In this document: piece by piece, positions 46,579-49,865 of the stretch
Numbering within the stretch: the first letter of the stretch is position 1
How the letters are laid out: every line of letters starts with the position of its first letter
From: Chthoniobacterales bacterium
GTDB taxonomy: Bacteria; Verrucomicrobiota; Verrucomicrobiia; Chthoniobacterales; UBA10450
Direction: 5' to 3'
Assembly (NCBI GenBank): GCA_025929155.1
Contig: JAICMR010000003.1
Span: 1 to 49,865, forward strand
DNA length: 49,865 bases
Notes under the pieces: generated by a model
Database searches by the model: none
Seen by the model: the letters and a program-made list of their open reading frames with translations, nothing else
Told to the model about the DNA's origin: nothing
Position numbers and translations under genes: made by a program

Positions 46579-47694
46579 ATGCTTTCGCGATCTCTGGTTT
46601 TCTCACTCTGCGCCGTCGTTATTTCACTGCCAACGTCCGCGCAAAATCCGCCGGCTCCCGCCGGCCTCGCGACTCTTGGAATTGTCGCCGGCTTTCCCGA
46701 TCAACAGGTGACCGGCGTTGCCGTTTCGCGGCGCGGACGGATCTTCGTGAACTTCCCGGATTGGTCCGACAATCACACGATTTCTGTCGCCGAAATCGTG
46801 AACGGCAAACCGCAACCGTATCCGGACGAAGAGTGGAACCAGCCCGGCACGCCTAACAATCACTTCGTCTGCGTGCAAAGCGTTTACGTTGATGAGAGCG
46901 ACAGCCTCTGGGTGCTCGATCCGGCCGCGCCCAAGATGAAGTCGATCGTAAAAGGCGGTCCGAAGCTGGTGAAGATCGACCTCGTGAAAAACAAGGTTGT
47001 GCAGACGATCCCATTCGGGGAAAAGATCGCGCCGGAGAAAAGCTACCTGAACGATGTGCGGGTGGACGTGAAAACGCAGACCGCGTTTATCACCGATTCC
47101 GGGCTGGGTGCGATCGTGGTCGTTGACCTGACGACGGGCAAAGCGCGGCGTCTGCTCGCTGGCGATCACGCGACGCAGGCCGAAAAGGATTTCAAGCTGC
47201 ACGTGATGGGCCGCGAAGTGATCGGCGAAAATGGGAAGCCGCCGCAGATCAACTCCGACGGCCTCGCGCTCGATCGGCTGAATGGTTTTCTCTACTTCCA
47301 CGCGCTCACGGCGGGCACACTTTATCGGGTCAAGATGGCCGACCTGCGAGATCCGCGCCTAACGAAAAGTGAATTGAGCGCGAAGGTGGAGAAGGTGCTG
47401 GAAACGCCGCCGCCGGACGGGATGGCGATGAGCCCTAATGGAAAGTTGTATCTCACGGACATCCAGCACGGCGCGGTTGTGCTCTTTGATCCGGAGGCGA
47501 AAAAGATCGCGCCGGTAATCACGGACGGGCGCCTGAGCTGGCCCGACAGCCTCGCCTGGGGGCCGGATGGTTCGCTTTACGTGACTACCTCGCAGATTCA
47601 AAACATGCCGCGCTTCAACGGCGGAAAGAGCATGCGCTCGACGCCCTATCATTTGTTCAAGATCACCGGCGCGCTCGCCGCCTCTCCATTATAG
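46579..47694 (+). CDS. Secreted yellow/major royal jelly-like beta-propeller protein
   Basis: A 371-residue exported protein. A signal peptide is at residues 1-21 (cut after TSA, near LCAVVISLPTSA|Q). The mature part has the blades of the yellow/MRJP family: GVAVSRRGRIFVNFPDW, VDESDSLWVLDPA, IPFG...SYLNDVRVDVKTQTAFITDSGLGAIVVVDL, PPDGMAMSPNGKLYLTDIQHGAVVLFD and LAWGPDGSLYVTTSQIQNMPRFN. Relatives bind small ligands or act as lactonases of the gluconolactonase superfamily. It is monocistronic with an octamer copy encoding RLTKSE. Confidence 0.88.
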   Translation: MLSRSLVFSLCAVVISLPTSAQNPPAPAGLATLGIVAGFPDQQVTGVAVSRRGRIFVNFPDWSDNHTISVAEIVNGKPQPYPDEEWNQPGTPNNHFVCVQSVYVDESDSLWVLDPAAPKMKSIVKGGPKLVKIDLVKNKVVQTIPFGEKIAPEKSYLNDVRVDVKTQTAFITDSGLGAIVVVDLTTGKARRLLAGDHATQAEKDFKLHVMGREVIGENGKPPQINSDGLALDRLNGFLYFHALTAGTLYRVKMADLRDPRLTKSELSAKVEKVLETPPPDGMAMSPNGKLYLTDIQHGAVVLFDPEAKKIAPVITDGRLSWPDSLAWGPDGSLYVTTSQIQNMPRFNGGKSMRSTPYHLFKITGALAASPL

Positions 47695-47750
47695 GCGGAA
47701 CCGCGTTTGGCAGGGCGAGACTCCCTCGAGCTGCTCGCAAATCTCCCCGG

Positions 47751-48272
47751 TTACAAAACTCCGCGCACGGCGCGCCGCACGGTTTCGGTAATCCAGCCGT
47801 AGACCAGATGCGAGGCGAGCGCGTAAACGTGTGTTGTTAGGGGAATTTCCCGCGCGGGTTTTGAGAGACCGGCCTTTGGCACGGCGACTTCATCGGCCAG
47901 CACGAAGACAGCCGTGCCGAAGGCCAAGCCCTCGCCGATCGTGATGACGGGCGCGACTTCCGCGAGCGCGCCATAAAATGCGGCCGAACCGGCGCCCATG
48001 CCGTAGTGTACGGCTTCACCGGCTCCCGGTTTGTAGGCTGCCGGGATTTCCTGGCCGGAGATTTTTTGTGAGACAGCGTTTGCCGCTTTCACGGTCGCGG
48101 GATCGGCTTTGGGGCGTTCCTGTGTTTTCGAAGGATGAATCGCTTCCGCGGCCGCGCTCCAAGCCGCCTGGAATTGCTCCATTAAAAAGGAGGCGAGCAA
48201 GCCACCGGCGATGCCGGCCACCGCGCCTTTAAGAAAATCAATCTCATGACTTTCGTCATACAAAAATTGCAT
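47751..48272 (-). CDS. DUF1440 (YagU-like) membrane protein
   Basis: A 173-residue protein matching DUF1440/YagU. It has MQFLYDESHEIDFLKGAVAGIAGGLLASFLMEQFQ at the start, an IPAAYKPGAGEAVHYGMGAGSAAFYGALAE block, and a C-terminal VYALASHLVYGWITETVRR. About three hydrophobic stretches are visible. E. coli YagU is linked to acid resistance, but the activity is unknown. I start it at 48272 rather than 48377; the extra residues look like translated intergenic sequence. Confidence 0.85.
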   Translation of the reverse strand: MQFLYDESHEIDFLKGAVAGIAGGLLASFLMEQFQAAWSAAAEAIHPSKTQERPKADPATVKAANAVSQKISGQEIPAAYKPGAGEAVHYGMGAGSAAFYGALAEVAPVITIGEGLAFGTAVFVLADEVAVPKAGLSKPAREIPLTTHVYALASHLVYGWITETVRRAVRGVL

Positions 48273-48616
48273 CGTCAGATCCTCCCGGTTTCCAGTTGTT
48301 CCCGCTATGCAATCGAATTCGGCAGACCACTTGCGCCCACCTTGGTCCGATTTGCCACAGCGCGCGACGAGTCGCACAGGCGCGCAAGCTTCCCTCGCAG
48401 CCGCGTCTCGTTCAGGACCATAGTGCTTCCGACCGCCAAAGACTCATCAGCGAAGCGCGGCGAAGTGATCGAGCTTCCGAACTGTCCTGCGCTTCCCGTT
48501 GCTCCACGGATCCCTCGGCTGCGCTGCGGTTCGCTCGGGATGACCGATTGCTGCGACGGATTGTAGCTTTACCTTGAATTGCTGGACATTTTTCTGCACA
48601 AGAAGTCCGTCGTAAC
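48273..48616. other. 344-bp intergenic region upstream of nuoA
   Basis: Divergent promoter region. It contains the partial dispersed repeat at 48508-48545. I see no recognisable promoter consensus or RNA gene. Confidence 0.45.
48508..48545. repeat. Dispersed GTCATCC-type intergenic repeat, copy 6 (right end only)
   Basis: GGATCCCTCGGCTGCGCTGC, then GGTTCGCTCGGGATGACC, matches the right end of the longer copies at 31499-31690 and 5278-5409. No left end is clear. Confidence 0.65.
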
Positions 48617-48991
48617 ATGACTCCGTCGCCCTACATTTTCCTCGCCATTTTCTGCGGAGTGGCGCTGGTTTTTCCCATCGCTCCGCTCGTTCTCGCGTGG
48701 CTCTGGCGGCGGTTTTACCAAGGCGCTAAACCGGGTCCGGCGAAGAACGCGACTTATGAATGCGGGGTGGAATCGTTAGGCGAAGCGCAGGTGCAGTTCC
48801 AATCGCAGTTTTATCTTTACGCAATCATCTTCCTGATCTTCGACGTGGAATCGATTTTCCTCGTGCCGTTCGCAGTCGCATTCACCGGACTGCCAATTGG
48901 CGCGTCCGTGGCGATGCTCGTCTTTCTGCTCCTCCTCTTGGAAGGCCTCGTCTGGGCTTGGAGCAAAGGTTGTCTCGACTGGGTAAAATAA
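48617..48991 (+). CDS. nuoA: NADH-quinone oxidoreductase subunit A
   Basis: A 124-residue membrane subunit of respiratory complex I with three helices. Conserved loop [47 protein letters not shown] contains the YECG and FDVE signatures. Its TAA shares one base with the nuoB ATG. An octamer copy encodes SLGE. It heads the nuo operon, which continues out of the window. Confidence 0.96.
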   Translation: MTPSPYIFLAIFCGVALVFPIAPLVLAWLWRRFYQGAKPGPAKNATYECGVESLGEAQVQFQSQFYLYAIIFLIFDVESIFLVPFAVAFTGLPIGASVAMLVFLLLLLEGLVWAWSKGCLDWVK

Positions 48992-49614
48992 TGAGCGACC
49001 AGGCCGATGACGCGCTGCGGAGCGAGCTGCAAAAGCAGGGAATCTGGGTCACTTCGATGCAGGAGCTTTATAATTGGGGCCGCAAGAATTCGATCTGGCC
49101 GCTCCAGTTTGGGCTCGCCTGTTGCGCGATCGAGATGATCGCGACCGCCGCTTCGCGCTACGATCTTGCGCGCTTCGGCGGCGAAGTTTTTCGGCCTTCG
49201 CCGCGGCAGGCCGACCTCATGATTGTTGCCGGCACAGTCACCAAGAAAATGGCGCCCCAGATCGTCAGGCTCTACAACCAGATGCCCGATCCGAAATACG
49301 TCATCGCGATGGGTGCCTGCGCGATTTCCGGCGGGCCGTTTAAGCAGGGCTACAACGTTCTGAAAGGGATCGATCGCTACATCCCGGTCGATGTTTATAT
49401 CCCCGGTTGTCCGCCGCGGCCGGAGGCGCTGCTCCATGCCTTCATGGAATTGCAGCGGAAAATCGATGGACAGAAACTGACCGGCGCGGGACGGGCGGCG
49501 CACCTGCGCGCGGAGCAGCCGAGCGAATTTCCAGTGCCGGAATTTGGGGAACATGATCTCGTGCCGCCGGCGAACCCGGATCTTTTCCATCCGCCCTCGA
49601 TCGAGCGCGCCTAA
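48991..49614 (+). CDS. nuoB: NADH-quinone oxidoreductase subunit B
   Basis: A 207-residue subunit that carries the terminal N2 4Fe-4S cluster of complex I. The four cluster cysteines are present: Cys44 and Cys45 in LACCAIEM, Cys110 in GACAISGG, and Cys140 in [11 protein letters not shown]. It starts at 48991, overlapping the nuoA stop by one base, and ends at the octamer that also carries the start of nuoC. Confidence 0.97.
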   Translation: MSDQADDALRSELQKQGIWVTSMQELYNWGRKNSIWPLQFGLACCAIEMIATAASRYDLARFGGEVFRPSPRQADLMIVAGTVTKKMAPQIVRLYNQMPDPKYVIAMGACAISGGPFKQGYNVLKGIDRYIPVDVYIPGCPPRPEALLHAFMELQRKIDGQKLTGAGRAAHLRAEQPSEFPVPEFGEHDLVPPANPDLFHPPSIERA

Positions 49615-49616
49615 CG

Positions 49617-49865
49617 ATGGAGTCGATCGAGGAAATCCGGACGCGGATCGAAGAAATGATTCTCGGTTCGCAGATCGCGGTTATCGCAAATCCGGGGCCG
49701 GCCAACCAGCCGTCGCTGCTTCTCGATCCCGCGCGTGCGGTCGATGTCGCGCGTTTTCTGCGCGACGACCCCGCCTTGCGCCTGGACTTCTGCTCAAATG
49801 TGACCGGGGTAGATTGGCTCGACCGGACGGTGAAGAAAAAGGTGAAGGTGAGGAAGCTGGTCGAA
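49617..49865 (+). CDS. nuoC: NADH-quinone oxidoreductase subunit C (partial)
   Basis: The first 83 residues of a NuoC-like protein; the rest lies beyond the window. FCSNVTGVDWLDRTVKKKV matches the conserved Thr-x-Val-Asp-Trp region of the 30-kDa subunit. The ATG at 49617 shares its first base with the last base of the octamer at 49610-49617, two bases after the nuoB stop. Confidence 0.85.
   Translation, partial: MESIEEIRTRIEEMILGSQIAVIANPGPANQPSLLLDPARAVDVARFLRDDPALRLDFCSNVTGVDWLDRTVKKKVKVRKLVE

Overview
The window looks like chromosomal DNA of a GC-rich member of the Verrucomicrobiota, plausibly a soil Spartobacteria/Chthoniobacterales type. The support is a secreted protein with a VPDSG/PEP-CTERM-like sorting tail, tandem secreted fibronectin-III proteins with a repeated GGFIV...GPSL...GSY module, an ADOP-type permease, and the mix of core genes. 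The taxonomic call is inference from gene content. I found no rRNA, tRNA, CRISPR array or intact insertion sequence.

Layout. 1-5.2 kb: the end of a TyrS-like S4 domain; an SRPBCC-like gene; a fluoride operon (crcB, DUF190, MFS transporter) behind a fluoride riboswitch; a small secreted protein; a HerA-like ATPase; and a 57-residue zinc-ribbon protein. 5.4-9.2 kb: an exported cyclase, then a translationally coupled methyltransferase, DUF2064 transferase and rhamnose-4-epimerase-like operon. 9.4-15.6 kb: an accessory block with two paralogous secreted proteins, an ADOP permease and a CTERM-sorted protein. 16-26.9 kb: metabolism (tRNA nucleotidyltransferase, GT5 glycogen synthase-like, bioB, thyA, polyphosphate kinase with ROK/polyphosphate glucokinase, cardiolipin synthase-like, nagA). 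27-36 kb: envelope and export genes (LpxL-like acyltransferase, membrane protein, polysaccharide deacetylase, methyltransferase, circularly permuted ATP-grasp with alpha-E protein, prepilin peptidase, tatC), then a Nudix hydrolase and folB. 36-46.2 kb: a VWA protein and a WYL regulator divergent from a complete recC-recB-recD operon. 46.5-49.9 kb: a secreted yellow/MRJP-like protein, a DUF1440 protein, and the start of a nuoABC operon that runs off the window.

The strongest unexplained signal is the non-palindromic octamer CCTAACGA (usually GCCTAACGA). I count 53 exact copies by eye, 30 on the plus strand and 23 on the minus strand, about one per 0.94 kb. Composition predicts roughly one or two. 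Most copies lie inside genes, in whichever reading frame avoids the built-in stop. Six lie across stop codons, and one joins the nuoB stop to the nuoC start. The motif is absent from a 6.8-kb stretch that matches the accessory block. Density, weak strand bias and avoidance of accessory DNA resemble DNA uptake sequences of naturally competent bacteria. A Chi-type recombination signal for the RecBCD enzyme encoded here is the main alternative.

A second notable point is the fluoride riboswitch. Its pseudoknot strand ACTCC is complementary both to an aptamer loop GGAGT and to the identical crcB Shine-Dalgarno GGAGT, which suggests a simple translational switch. Intergenic regions also hold a dispersed GTCATCC...GGATGAC inverted-repeat family and two related 60-70-nt palindromes.
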